A DNA stretch of 64,000 bases from Ilex aquifolium (lineage: Eukaryota; Streptophyta; Magnoliopsida; Aquifoliales; Aquifoliaceae), in contig OX637403.1 of the NCBI GenBank assembly GCA_951799425.1, forward strand, positions 32,342,811-32,406,810. Direction: 5' to 3'. Positions within the stretch are counted from its first letter, which is position 1; each line of letters opens with the position of its first letter. Under the pieces are notes generated by a model, which had not been told where the DNA came from, made no database searches, and saw only the letters and a program-made list of their open reading frames with translations. The translations under genes and the position numbers were made by a program. This document shows, one piece after another, positions 24,801 to 36,100 of the stretch.

Positions 24801-26133
24801 ACGATCTCGTGAGTACATTATTTTATGGAGGATTTTCATGGTGGGGTTGTCACTTGTTATTTATATGCGCTAATGATGCTAATTTTAGTACGGTGACAAA
24901 AAGAATAACACTCAGCATGAATGCAACGGCCACCACAATCTAAGAGGTAAAAACCTAATTTTTTTATCAGAATTTGAACATGGTTGGGACTATTAACCAC
25001 TCTCTTAGCTGTTATGATCAACTTATTAGAATATTTACGATTTAAGTAATGGATTTCGGGGAAGTCATTATCATCAGATAGAACTAATCATGTGTTAGCA
25101 TTTATATCATCATGTTAGCTTTTGGAAATGTGAAAAGGACGTAATATTCTATATAAAAAAAACTGAGTGTTTGCAATTTGGATTTCTTGTATTTGTCTTC
25201 TGCTTAGTAAGAATAACAGTACCGTAACTTCTTGCAAAACTATAGGAAAGGATTCTACCATGTTCAATTAGAAGTTTGTTGCAAAATCCAAAAAATTAGC
25301 ATATATTTCTATTTTTCAACTACGATTAAAGAAAGATAAAGTCATAACGGTATCAAAATAAATCATCAATAAAGTTTGCATTTGCATGTACTCCCAAATC
25401 ATCAATGATCAAGCAAACAAATAATTCAGATTAAAAAAAAGAAGGGGGCATAAAAAAGCTAACAAACAAAAAGTTAAGGGAAGACAGAGGAACCATATGC
25501 ATTATGCTCTCCATATAATGGCCACAGGCTGGTCCAAGCTTGCTTTGAAATGATACTCGTAGAATTATTCATCTAGCAAACAAAAAGGTGTAGCGGGCGG
25601 CGCACCGTCTTGCCACCGTCATTGGCTCACTGTGTATGTGGGTCCATCCTCAGCCTGATTTGCTTGATTTACGCTTCAACATGCTCAAACCCATTTCAGA
25701 TTTTTGTTGTTGGAGGAAGCTGGCTTTGCTTGTACTTTTTTTTTTATTTTTATTCTCGTGCATAAGAATTTCATAATCAATGCAATAGAATAAATTTTTT
25801 TCAACACACTCAAATTAACAACGTTGAGAGAGAGGAAACGAGATACAAGGAGAGAAAAAAGATATTTAGGATGACTTTTTGACAACATGTTGAGAGAATT
25901 CAGTGATGTTAATTATTATTTTTTATTTTTTATTTTGGTTCAACGACAGTCAGAGATATACGAGTCAAATTACGGCATCTCGACTAATCTCAATTATGGG
26001 TTACGCGCTGCTCATAACCCATAATTGTATTATGGAAATTGAATGTAAATTTGAAAAAAAGAACACCTATAATCTTACTATTCCAATTATGAATGTAAAT
26101 TGAGCAGATAAATACTACCGTGACAGGGATAGA

Positions 26134-26167
<34 letters not shown>

Positions 26168-26687
26168 CCTTATAGGACCACGAAAGGCCTCACGCTCAAT
26201 CACATTCGAAGATGAAGATGGGAAAAATCACATAAGATCTATATAGGGTCTTGTGTCTCTACTGGACAGTGATTAGCATGTGTAATGGTTGGTCCCAAAT
26301 CTCTTTATTTTCTCCTTCTGTTGAAGCCTGGATAGCGTTCGTGTTAAAGCTAAAGCAGTAAAGCTGCGATTTTCTACAGCATGCGGATTGGATGCATAGA
26401 AGAAACCTCGTTTATCATTCATACAGTGACCACTGCTTTTGCATGTGTCTCCTCCTTACATAGACTGGCCGGTTTTACATTTCCTATGTTTCCTGGTTAC
26501 CAATCAGAAAGCAACATTTCAACTACTTCATTAACACACAAGAAAATTCACATTTCATGTTGAATAAAGTGTCTTAATCTTCAAATCAATGGGGTTGCAC
26601 TTGCACTTCGTATAATTCAAATTAAACCCAAGTTTGTGGATAGTTCAAATTATTCATACAAAAGGTGTAAGGAAATATAATATATAC
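24801..26687. other. Intergenic DNA left of the Tat element
   Basis: No gene was recognised. The short frame at 25903-26103 matches nothing I know. Holds the poly-G run at 26136-26166. The last five bases before the LTR (26683-26687, TATAC) are the left target duplication of the retroelement. Confidence 0.5.
26136..26166 (+). repeat. 31-base poly-G homopolymer
   Basis: An uninterrupted run of 31 G preceded by GAGA. G runs this long are rare in plant DNA. It may be a true mononucleotide tract or an assembly artefact such as a polymerase or dark-cycle base-calling error. Confidence 0.9.
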
Positions 26688-27382
26688 TGATGATGCCAAG
26701 AATAAAACTGACACGTGCTCAGTTAGTGAGCTCAGCTCGGGAGCTCAGGTAAAATAAGCTGAGCTCCCCCCCCTAGCCATGGGCTGAGCTCGCCCAGCCA
26801 GCATTGACACTCCCTGCTAAAGATTCGAGATGAGAGATGCCAAGGGGCCAGCAAGATGACAACGGATACCCTTACAAAGGAAGTAGAACCAATCCAAGGC
26901 ATGAAACCCGTATTCAACCGTGATCCCCTCCTAAAACTAAGAAAAATCCCGTGGAAGAAGGCAAAGATCTCTCCGTTTGAAACCAGCCATAAGGAGTTTG
27001 GGTAACTCCGGAATTAGAGATGAAGATAGGGAGCAATCCCTTCAATGTAGGATATAATTCCGAATTAGAGGTAAGCATGAGACTATAATAAGGGAGGGAC
27101 AACCTCCATTAAAGAGGACCCCGAGTATTCTACCGTAAGACGTTCAATTCATCAATAAAGAGAAGGGAGCAAGAGCCTCCATTAGAGAGTGGATTAGCCG
27201 AGCTCATTAGCCGGTGAACCACTATACTTTTACTGCATTTCACACACTACACATCGATTGATTAGAGCGTTCATCCACCAATTCACGAGCCTTGTAGTTC
27301 AGATATCATACCCAGCCCTACGCAGATCGTACATACCACACAATCCAATCCCATAGCTCATACGCACAGTTTGACGCCATCA
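26688..27382 (+). repeat. 5' LTR of the Tat element
   Basis: 695 bp, starting TGATGATGCC and ending GACGCCATCA. The U3 part carries a G-box (CACGTG) near 26712-26717 and several GAGCTC palindromes. Near-identical to 39300-39993. Confidence 0.95.
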
Positions 27383-27385
27383 GTT

Positions 27386-27405
27386 TGGCGTCGTCTGTGG
27401 GAACG
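27386..27405 (+). other. Primer binding site region of the Tat element
   Basis: TTGGCGTCGTCTGTGGGAAC begins a few bases after the 5' LTR. A TGGCG-type primer site here is usual for Tat elements; I have not assigned the tRNA. Confidence 0.6.
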
Positions 27406-27444
27406 ACTGTTCCTGTTACAAATAAACTGATTCCTCAGTGACTG

Positions 27445-28986
27445 ATGGTAACAACTCGAAATATGAGCAGAAGTCAAACAAACCTACCACGAATGCAAGA
27501 TCAGCAGGAAGCCACCAACGGCAGACAACCAGGGAACATCCAGGAGACGAATTCCCCCATTAATAACGAGTTGGAGGCCCTTCGCCTCGTCAACCAACGA
27601 TTACTAAAGGAAAATGCAGAGCTATCAAAGCTCGTACAACGCCCACAGGAGGCACGACCGGCCCAAGAAGGCCAGAATAACCCCCCTTACAGGGAACGGC
27701 GACACTGGGACCCCCTCAGAAAGGTCGACGAAGGAGGAGAAAGCAGCCAGACCAGGGGGCATGCTCCTTATGTGCCCCCTAGGAATGGCCATAACGACGA
27801 GATGCAAAGTCAGAACGACGGGGGCGATAGGGATGATTCTTTCCCTTATCCGCCGGACAGGAAAGAGCAGCGCTGGGAGCAACGCTTCAAAGACATCCAA
27901 CAAGAGCTCAGCCACATGAAGGAGGCTGTAAGGAGTAAAGCTCCGGTTACAATGGATGTCTTGGTTCAGCAAACCGAGTCCCCATTCACCACGGGGGTGC
28001 TACACTTCCCTCTCCCACCGAAGTTCAGGATGCCTCAAACAGAGGTCTTTGATGGGTCTAAAGATCCCGTAGATCATCTCAACACTTACAAGAACCAGAT
28101 GGAGCTACATGGATACCAGGATCCCGTACGCTGCAGAGCTTTTGCCATCACATTGAAAGGCTCAGCCTTAGCCTGGTTTCACAGGCTCCCACCAGCCTCG
28201 ATCTCATCCTTTAAAGAGCTCTCCATTGCTTTCGTATCTCACTTTATAGGAGCCCGGATATACAGAAAACCAAGCTACCATCTGCTGAACGTGAAGCAGG
28301 GTCCCCAAGAGAACCTGAGGTCTTATGTCCAAAGGTTTAACTCAGAGACATTGAAGGTAGACGTCCCAGACGAAAAATTCGCCATAACTGCTTTCATTGC
28401 AGGACTGGGAGTGCAGTCAAAGGACTTGATGTTTTCTATATCAAAGAACCCTCAGGCAAGCATGGCTGAGGTGTTAGCCAAGGCAGAAAAGTATATAAAT
28501 GGCGAAGAGGCACTCCTTTCTAAAGTAGGAGGAACATCCTCACGAAAGGAGAAGGAAAAAGAAGAGAAGAGAAGAGACAGGAGTCCCAGGAAGGAAAAAG
28601 GGCGAGAGAGGTCCCCCAGAAAAGATAGGGACCGCTCGCCAAAGAGAAGAGGAAATGTCAGAGACCGCCTGGGCCCCATGCAGCCTGAACTACAGCCCAG
28701 ATATGGACCCCAGCGATTCACCCCACTCACCGCCGCTGTGTCGCAAGTTCTGTACGAGGTCCAAAACGAGAAGTTCTTAAGATGGCCACCTCGAATGAAG
28801 GCAGATCCAGCCAAAAGAGACCCCACCAAGTACTGCGATTACCATAGAGACCATGGTCACCACACTGATGACTGCATTCAACTAAAGAAAGAGATCGAGT
28901 TTTTGATCCAACGAGGTCAGTTACGTCGTTTTGTAGCCAATGACAACCAGAACCGAGCTCTTCCCCCTCCACCACCCCGACAGTAG
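27445..28986 (+). CDS. gag: gag of the Tat element
   Basis: A 513-residue capsid/nucleocapsid protein. The retrotransposon gag domain lies at about residues 185-330 (FDGSKDPVDHLNTYK, ALAWFHRLPPASISSF). A highly charged Arg/Lys/Glu stretch with repeated RSPRK phrases follows (about 365-405). Near the C-terminus is a variant zinc knuckle C-x2-H-x4-H-x4-C in CDYHRDHGHHTDDC. It is followed in the same frame by pol, as in other elements that use read-through or related means to express pol. Confidence 0.88.
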   Translation: MVTTRNMSRSQTNLPRMQDQQEATNGRQPGNIQETNSPINNELEALRLVNQRLLKENAELSKLVQRPQEARPAQEGQNNPPYRERRHWDPLRKVDEGGESSQTRGHAPYVPPRNGHNDEMQSQNDGGDRDDSFPYPPDRKEQRWEQRFKDIQQELSHMKEAVRSKAPVTMDVLVQQTESPFTTGVLHFPLPPKFRMPQTEVFDGSKDPVDHLNTYKNQMELHGYQDPVRCRAFAITLKGSALAWFHRLPPASISSFKELSIAFVSHFIGARIYRKPSYHLLNVKQGPQENLRSYVQRFNSETLKVDVPDEKFAITAFIAGLGVQSKDLMFSISKNPQASMAEVLAKAEKYINGEEALLSKVGGTSSRKEKEKEEKRRDRSPRKEKGRERSPRKDRDRSPKRRGNVRDRLGPMQPELQPRYGPQRFTPLTAAVSQVLYEVQNEKFLRWPPRMKADPAKRDPTKYCDYHRDHGHHTDDCIQLKKEIEFLIQRGQLRRFVANDNQNRALPPPPPRQ

Positions 28987-29115
28987 GCACCGGTACCGCA
29001 CCAGCAGCCTCTAGGGGAGATCAGAGTAATATCAGGAGGGTTCGCAGGAGGCGGAGAATCTAGCTCGGCCAGGAAAGCGCACCTCCGCCGGATCAGAGCC
29101 GAAGAAGCTCTCGAA

Positions 29116-32100
29116 GTGTACGCTGTATCCAAAGCACCACGCATAGATACAGCTATCACTTTTTCGGACGCTGATTTGGAGGGATGCCAGTACCCGCATG
29201 ATGACCCATTGGTGGTGCGAGCAGTGGTGGCTAATAGAACTATTCATCGTGTTCTAATCGATAATGGGAGCTCGGCAGATATCATTTTCGCACCTGCGTT
29301 TGATAAGATGGATATAGGAAGGGAGAGACTCGAGCCAGTAAGCACTCACTTGCTGGGATTCTCCGGGGAAAGGGTGCTTCCCCTAGGCTCAATCCAGCTC
29401 GTGCTCACCCTAGGGGACCCACCTTGCCAAGCCACTACCACCTTAAAGTTCCTAGTGGTCGATGCACCCTCTGCATACAACATCTTGCTTGGGAGGCCAT
29501 CCCTTAATTCTATGAAGGCAATCCCATCTGCCTACCATTTAGTCGTGAAATTTCCTACGGACAATGGAATCGGAGTAGTCCGAGGAGACCAGCGGGTGGC
29601 AAGGGAATGCTACATGGCTTCTGTGAAAAGGAAGGAGGTTGAGAACATCCAACTGGATGAGCTCGACATGAGAGACGAAATGGAGACAAGACCAATGCCA
29701 TCGGAAGAGCTGGAACCAGTTCAGCTTGATGAGAAGCCAGAGCACCTCGTTTATGTGGGTTCCAGACTAAACGCAAAGCTCAAAGGTCTCCTTATCCAGT
29801 TCCTAAAGGAGAATATGGGAGTGTTTGCGTGGAAGCAGGAAGACATGGAGGGAATTGACCCTTCGGTTATCACCCATAAGCTGAGTGTAAATCCAGCTTG
29901 CAAACCCGTCAAACAAAAGAGGAGAAGTTTTGCCCCAGAAAGGCAAAAGGCGATTAATGAGGAGGTCAGCAAGCTCCTCCATGCCAAGGCCATCAGGGAA
30001 GTTGACTACCCTACTTGGTTGGCGAATGTGGTTCTCGTCAAGAAAACTAATGACAAATGGCGATTGTGCATTGACTTTACTGATCTCAACCGAGCATGCC
30101 CCAAGGATAGCTTTCCTTTACCTCGGATTGACTTAATAGTGGACGCCACAGCCGGGCATGAGCTCCTTAGCTTCATGGATGCCTTCTCAGGATACAACCA
30201 GATCAGGATGGATCCAGGCGATCAGGAGAAGACCTCCTTCGTAACAGAACAAGGAACATACTGTTACCAGGTCATGCCTTTCGGGTTGAAGAATGCTGGA
30301 GCCACTTACCAGCGGCTGGTAAATAGGATGTTCCAAAAACAGATAGGAGCATCCATGGAAGTTTACATAGATGATATGCTAGTAAAGTCACTAAAAGCAG
30401 AGCTCCACATCGAGCACTTAGCAGATTCGTTCCGAATCCTAAAGGAGTACAGAATGAAGCTCAACCCTGCGAAATGCGGGTTTGGGGTCTCGACAGGAAA
30501 ATTCCTGGGTTTTATAGTTAGCAGCAGAGGAATTGAAGCTAACCCAGAGAAGGTTAGGGCAATGATGGAGATGCAGTCACCATCCAATACAAGGGAGGTG
30601 CAACGCTTGACAGGCAGGATAGCTGCCTTGAGCCGTTTCGTGTCTAGATCAAGTGATAAATGCCAGCAGTTCCAGTGGGATGCCAAGTGTGAAGAAGCAT
30701 TTAAAGCCCTGAAAGATTATATGAGCTCTCCTCCCGTACTGGTGAGCCCTTTAGAAGGGGAGGTCCTTACTCTATACCTGGCGGTTTCAGAGTTTTCGAC
30801 AAGCGCAGCGCTGGTCAGGGAGCGAGACAGAGCTCAGCAACCAGTCTACTATTGTAGCAGAGCTCTGAGGGGGGCAGAGGAGAGATACCCAAAGATGGAG
30901 AAGCTCGTCTTAGCGTTGGTGACAACAGCCAGAAGACTCAGGCCCTATTTCCAGGCTCATACTATCGAGGTTCCAACAGACCAGCCAATGAAGCAAGTAC
31001 TACATAAGCCAGAGTCCTCGGGGAGGTTGGTTAAATGGGTCATAGAGCTCAGTGAGTTTGACATAAGGTACAAACCAAGAACTGCCATCAAAGGGCAAAT
31101 TTTGGCGGATTTTATTGCAGAGTTCACAGCGGCAGCGCCTGTGGAGACCACAGATTTAATACCGGACCTCCCCATATGGAGACTCTCAGTGGATGGGGCT
31201 GCTAATGCGCAGGGAAGCGGTGCAGGAATGATCCTGACCTCCCCAGAAGGAATAGACGTCGAATACGCCCTCAGATTTGGGTTCAAAGCTTCAAATAATG
31301 AGGCAGAATATGAAGCCGTCATTGCTGGGCTTAATCTTGCTTATTCTATGGAAGCAGAGCAGCTGGAGATCTGCAGCGATTCTCAACTGGTGGTGAAACA
31401 GATAGAAGAGCCCTACGAAGCAAGAGGCGAAAAGATGGTCCTTTACCTCAAAAAGGTACGAGAAATAATAAAAAAATTTGTGCAAGTTAAGGTTAGACAT
31501 GTGCCCAGAGCAGAAAATTCACGAGCAGATGCGTTGGCAAGATTAGCCACTGCCTCGCAAGAAGACTTGGATAGACTAATACCAGTGGAACACCTCCCGG
31601 AGCCTTCAGTGAGTGTCGAAGAAGAGGACATGCTATCAGTCGAGGCTCAGCCGAGTTGGATGGACCCCATCATAGGGTACCTGCAGAATGGGGCTTTGCT
31701 AAGTGATGCTAAGGAGGCATCCAAGCTGAAGACCAGGTCTGCCAGATTTTCACTGCTACAAGGAAGTCTGTACAAACGTGGATTCTCAACGCCTCTCCTT
31801 AAGTGCGTAGGAGATGAGGATGCCAACTACATACTCAGAGAGGTACATGAAGGAATATGTGGCAATCACATAGGAGCTCGGGCCTTGGCAGGAAAAGTGC
31901 TGAGGCAAGGGTATTATTGGCCCACCATGCTCAAAAATGCCACCGACTTAGTAAGAAAATGCAAGACTTGTCAGGAGCATGCCAATGTGTCCCACTGTCC
32001 TCCCGAGCCCCTAAGCTCGGTGGTAAGCCCATGACCTTTCCAGCAGTGGGGTTTGGACATTCTGGGACCCCTTCCCACCGGTGTGGGGCAGTGCAAGTTT

Positions 32101-32892
32101 GCCATCATAGGAGTAGACTACTTCACCAAATGGGCAGAGGTCGAACCTTTAGCAACCATCACAGAGCAAAAAGTTCATAACTTCGTTTGGAAGTCAATAG
32201 TTTGCAGGTTTGGAGTTCCGAGAGCGTTCGTATCTGACAACGGAAAGCAGTTTGATAACTCAAAATTTAAAAGCTTTTGTGCAGAGCTCGGGATCAAGAA
32301 CTACTTCTCAGCTCCTGCTCATCCTCAGTCCAATGGGCAGGCAGAGGTCACAATCAGAACAATAAAGTCAGCTTTGAAGACCAAACTAGAAAACCTAAAG
32401 GGCAAGTGGGTGGAATACGTCCCTGAGGTATTGTGGGCCTACAGGACCACCGTCAGATCTGCAACTCAGGAAACCCCCTTTGCTCTGACCTTTGGAACCG
32501 AGGCAGTAGCCCCTGTGGAGATAGGGCTCCAATCACCAAGGGTGGAATTTGCAGATGCCGAGCACAATGATGAATCCCTTCTGTTAAACCTCGATCTCTT
32601 GGATGAAAAAAGGGACAGAGCTCTGCATCGCGTCCGCATTTACCAAAGGAAAACTGCAAGGTATTACGACAGGAAGGTAAGGCACCGAAGCTTCAAGGCT
32701 GGAGACTTGGTACTTAGGAGGCTTCTGCTTGCAAGAAAGGATCCCACGCATGGAAAATTGGGGCCCAACTGGGAAGGGCCCTATATCGTGTCAAGGGTAA
32801 TCCGACCAGGGAATTACGAACTGCAGACAGAGGAGGGAAAAGTCCTACCTCACTCGTGGAATGCTGAGCACCTTAAGAAGTTTTTTCAGTAA
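29116..32892 (+). mobile_element. pol: pol region of the Tat element (PR-RT-RH-aRH-INT)
   Basis: Domains in order: aspartic protease with DNGSSADI; reverse transcriptase with MPFGLKNAGATYQR and the active site YIDDMLV; the original Ty3 RNase H region with the conserved RYPKMEKLVLAL block; a second, archaeal-type RNase H starting SVDGAANAQGSGAG with NNEAEYEAVIAGL, CSDSQLVV and SRADALARLA; then integrase with an HHCC zinc region (about 31840-31985), the DDE core (DILGPLP, VSDNGKQFD, PQSNGQAE) and a C-terminal GPYIVSRVI segment. The double RNase H places it in the Tat group. This fossil reading region is close to whole, with about one break. Confidence 0.9.
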
Positions 32893-32970
32893 GTGTTATC
32901 TGTAATAGAGCTACTTTTAAATAAGAATGAGCAAGTCTTTTATTCATCCTTCAATGGCTCCCAAAGTAAA

Positions 32971-33443
32971 GATGAGCTCTTCAGCTCATAAATACACGAT
33001 AAGCTTCAAAGCTTATGAATGAAAGATGAGCTCTTTAGCTCATAAATACACGATAAGCTTCAAAGCTTATGAATAAAAGATGAGCTCTTTAGCTCATAAA
33101 TACACGATAAACTTCAAAGCTTATGAATAAAAGATGAGTTCTTCAGCTCATAAATACACGATAAGCTTCAAAGCTTATGAATGAAAGATGAGCTCTTTAG
33201 CTCATAAATACACGATAAGCTTCAAAGCTTATGAATAAAAGATGAGCTCTTTAGCTCATAAATACACGATAAGCTTCAAAGCTTATGAATAAAAGATGAG
33301 CTCTTCAGCTCATAAATACACGATAAGCTTCAAAGCTTATGAATGAAAGATGAGCTCTTCAGCTCATAAATACATGATAAGCTTCAAAGCTTATAAATAA
33401 AAGATGAGCTCTTCAGCTCATACAAGCTTCAAGGCTCATAAAA
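32971..33443 (+). repeat. 54-bp tandem array inside the Tat element
   Basis: About nine units with starts at 32971, 33025, 33079, 33133, 33187, 33241, 33295, 33349 and 33403 (last partial). Each unit holds two small palindromes, GAGCTCttcAGCTC and AAGCTTcaaAGCTT, separated by 'ataaatacacgat'. It lies just after pol. Tandem arrays in this part of Tat/Ogre elements are a known source of satellite DNA. Confidence 0.9.
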
Positions 33444-33869
33444 TTCAAGACTGGTCTCTTCTTGAAGACACCAACAGTCAAATTCAAGGCTGAACTCTTC
33501 TTGGAGACACCAACGGTCTTTCCCCCACTACTAGTGATCCTTGTGCACTGCCTACACCCTCAAAGACCTCGAGAGGTCCAGAGCAACAGAGAACACCTAC
33601 GAGGTCAGATGAAAAGTAAGGTCAGTATCAGCATGGTCTTCTGTTTTCCATCAACATTCGTAGTCTGACCTATGGAATCAAACACAAGAGCAAGAATTCG
33701 AGACGCACCCCTCAACTCATAAAGAATTGCGCATGTAAAAAAAAAAAAAAAAAATGAAAGATCTGATAATCAAGAGTATCCAAAGTACAAATATTCAGAA
33801 AAATATGGGGAAAGATTATAGTTTGGCATCATTCAAGAAAAGAAAGAAAGATACGAGGAAACAAAAATC

Positions 33870-34958
33870 TTAGTTCTTCTTAAACTGAGACTTCAGCTCG
33901 GCCACTTCCTCCTTCAGGCGAGCATTCTCCTCCTTCAGCTCATCCCTCTCTTGCTTGGCCTTATGGAGTGAGTCAAGAAGCTTTTGACCTACTGGGGTGA
34001 GGAAGATAGTGGATAAAGAGTCAGGGGAAAAGGAGCCATCCCTTCTACGCCTCTTTGAGCTAGCTCCAGCATCCCCGTCCTCGTCAGAATCCCCTTCCTC
34101 ATCAGAATCAGAGAAAGAGGTCCAAGAAGAATAGGGGACGGAAGAAAACTCAAATTCAGTAGCCTCAGCCCCAAGCAGATAGAGGTTTGCGCTCGTCATC
34201 AGCTCGGAGTAAGTCTTAGAATCAGCAAGCAGCAGCTCGTTGATATTCACCATCCCTGGCACGTCCAGATCAGGTGGACCTGCGAAACGCAAAACATGGT
34301 AAGAGCATACCTTCCAAAGGAAGTGTTCAAAAGAGCTCGGCTTGAGCTTACCAATGCGAGAGAAGCTCTTCCAGGACCGAGGGATCCTAGCTTTACGACA
34401 GCAATCCTCAGGAGACCTCCAGGACTCTCCAGAGGCGAAGAAAAAACGCTTAGACCACCCTTCAGGATTGGAGGGAAGATCTAGAACCAAATGACGTAAA
34501 CTGAAATTCCTCCAACGGAAGAAACTGAAGCAGGGGGCATCATCTTCTTCAATCTCGAAGAAGTATAGAAACTCAGAGACGAAGGGGAACCTGCCAAGGG
34601 CGTGCAGGCGACAGAACAAGAAAAAGCTTACCATAACAGCCCATCCTCGTGGAGAAAGGCGAGAAGGACACAGGCCATAGTAGGCAAGAACTCGCCCAAC
34701 GGCCGGATGAATGGGAAGACGAAGTCCCATGTCCAGAGCACCTTCAAAGATGCAGACTTCCCCTCGAGGGAGGTAGTTGCAGGGCTCGTCAGGGGTAGGG
34801 ACTCGCAAAGGCAAGTCAAGATCAGGAAAAAACCGTTTCTTGATATCCACCAAATCAGTAGATCCAAGTATTGAAGGAGGCAGATAGCGACAGTGCGACT
34901 TCCATTCGATTCCAAAGGAGGTGCGTTCCTGGAACAGAGAAGAAGCAGAAACAGCCAT
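33870..34958 (-). CDS. Antisense gene 1 of the Tat element (gypsy-type putative domain plus coiled coil)
   Basis: A protein of about 360 residues encoded antisense to gag-pol, starting near MAVSASSLF. The N-terminal half has GLRLPIHPAVGRVLAYY, CPSRLSPRGWAVMV and GWSKRFFFASGESW, a pattern I recall as the plant 'putative gypsy type transposon' domain (Pfam PF04195). Then come an acidic Ser/Asp/Glu stretch, a basic KRRRR signal and a C-terminal coiled coil. The frame may contain a short intron. It is related to antisense gene 2. Its function is unknown; antisense frames here are known in Tat elements. Confidence 0.75.
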   Translation of the reverse strand: MAVSASSLFQERTSFGIEWKSHCRYLPPSILGSTDLVDIKKRFFPDLDLPLRVPTPDEPCNYLPRGEVCIFEGALDMGLRLPIHPAVGRVLAYYGLCPSRLSPRGWAVMVSFFLFCRLHALGRFPFVSEFLYFFEIEEDDAPCFSFFRWRNFSLRHLVLDLPSNPEGWSKRFFFASGESWRSPEDCCRKARIPRSWKSFSRIGKLKPSSFEHFLWKVCSYHVLRFAGPPDLDVPGMVNINELLLADSKTYSELMTSANLYLLGAEATEFEFSSVPYSSWTSFSDSDEEGDSDEDGDAGASSKRRRRDGSFSPDSLSTIFLTPVGQKLLDSLHKAKQERDELKEENARLKEEVAELKSQFKKN

Positions 34959-36100
34959 CGGAAGTGCTGGTAAGGGAAAGACGCAAGAAATCAAGAAGAA
35001 AGGCGAGAATATTTCATACAAGAAAAGGAAAGGGGAATCTAACAGATGGTAAGAAGCTTAGGAAAAGTTGGGAGCTTTTCAGGAAATCAAGAGTCAAGAA
35101 AGGGGGAAGCAGTTGCCTATTTAGTTTCCTAATTAATAAAGGTTGTTGCGGTTATGGAAAGTGGATGCGGTTATGGAAAGTGGTTGCGGTTATGGAAAAC
35201 GGTTGGGAGAAAAACGCGGGAAAAGAAATTGGTACAAGATCACTCCCTATTTGCACTCAAAACAACCTACAAGAATTCTGACCCAACCAAGCAACATGTC
35301 CTCCATATTTGAGCTCAGCCCAGTTAAAAACAAGAGCACTTGTGTAACAAGTCTCGAGGGCCTGCAATTCTAAGGGCCCTACACACGTTGGAGAGGAAGA
35401 GTTCCTGCTGGATTCCTCGATACCTCAAAGAAACTTAACAGCGTATAAAAGTTCATAGCCTTGCTTAAAGAAGGCCTAAAGCACTCCTCAAAGCAAGGTG
35501 GGGTGAAGAGAAATGTGAAACGTAGGAGAAAATCTCTTATTCTCAGAAATATGGAGCATTGAAATTTATTATCTATTTCAGACAAGAGAGCCATAAAAGA
35601 ACCTTTAAAGTTCACAAAAAAGAGCCAAAAACCTCAGTCAGATCTTTTAGGCTCAAAAGACGAGCTGAATAGCTCAGCGAGAGCTCGTAGGCTCACAAAC
35701 TCCAGCTATGTAGCTCAAAAGGAGCACACCAGTTCAGAATACCAAGTTGAGCGGCTCAGAATAAAGAAGAATAGGGACTGGATCCCTAAGAGACAAACTA
35801 CCGAGCTCAAAAGCTCAGGAGAAGCCGTTGAGCATAGCATCAAGTCTCCTGTACTCTTCAAATCTAGTAATTTTGCTTCAAGAAGTACACAGCACCCCTC
35901 AAAGCAAAGGGGGAAGGAGAATATGTGTATAAAGCATAAAATCAAAACAAAGCAAAACAAGTAAGTGTGCGAACGAAAGTCCGAGGTATATATGAATATG
36001 GTAAAACGGCAATGGAGCACAAGGTCCTAGCCAAAGTCAAAGTTACATCTCAAAGAATTCCTTACAAAATTTTTTTTTTTTAAATTACAAGTAAAAAGAG

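Noticed and set aside
27614-32659. Frames opposite to or shifted within gag-pol of the Tat element
   Set aside because: They overlap the clear gag, RT, RNase H and integrase motifs and match no protein themselves.
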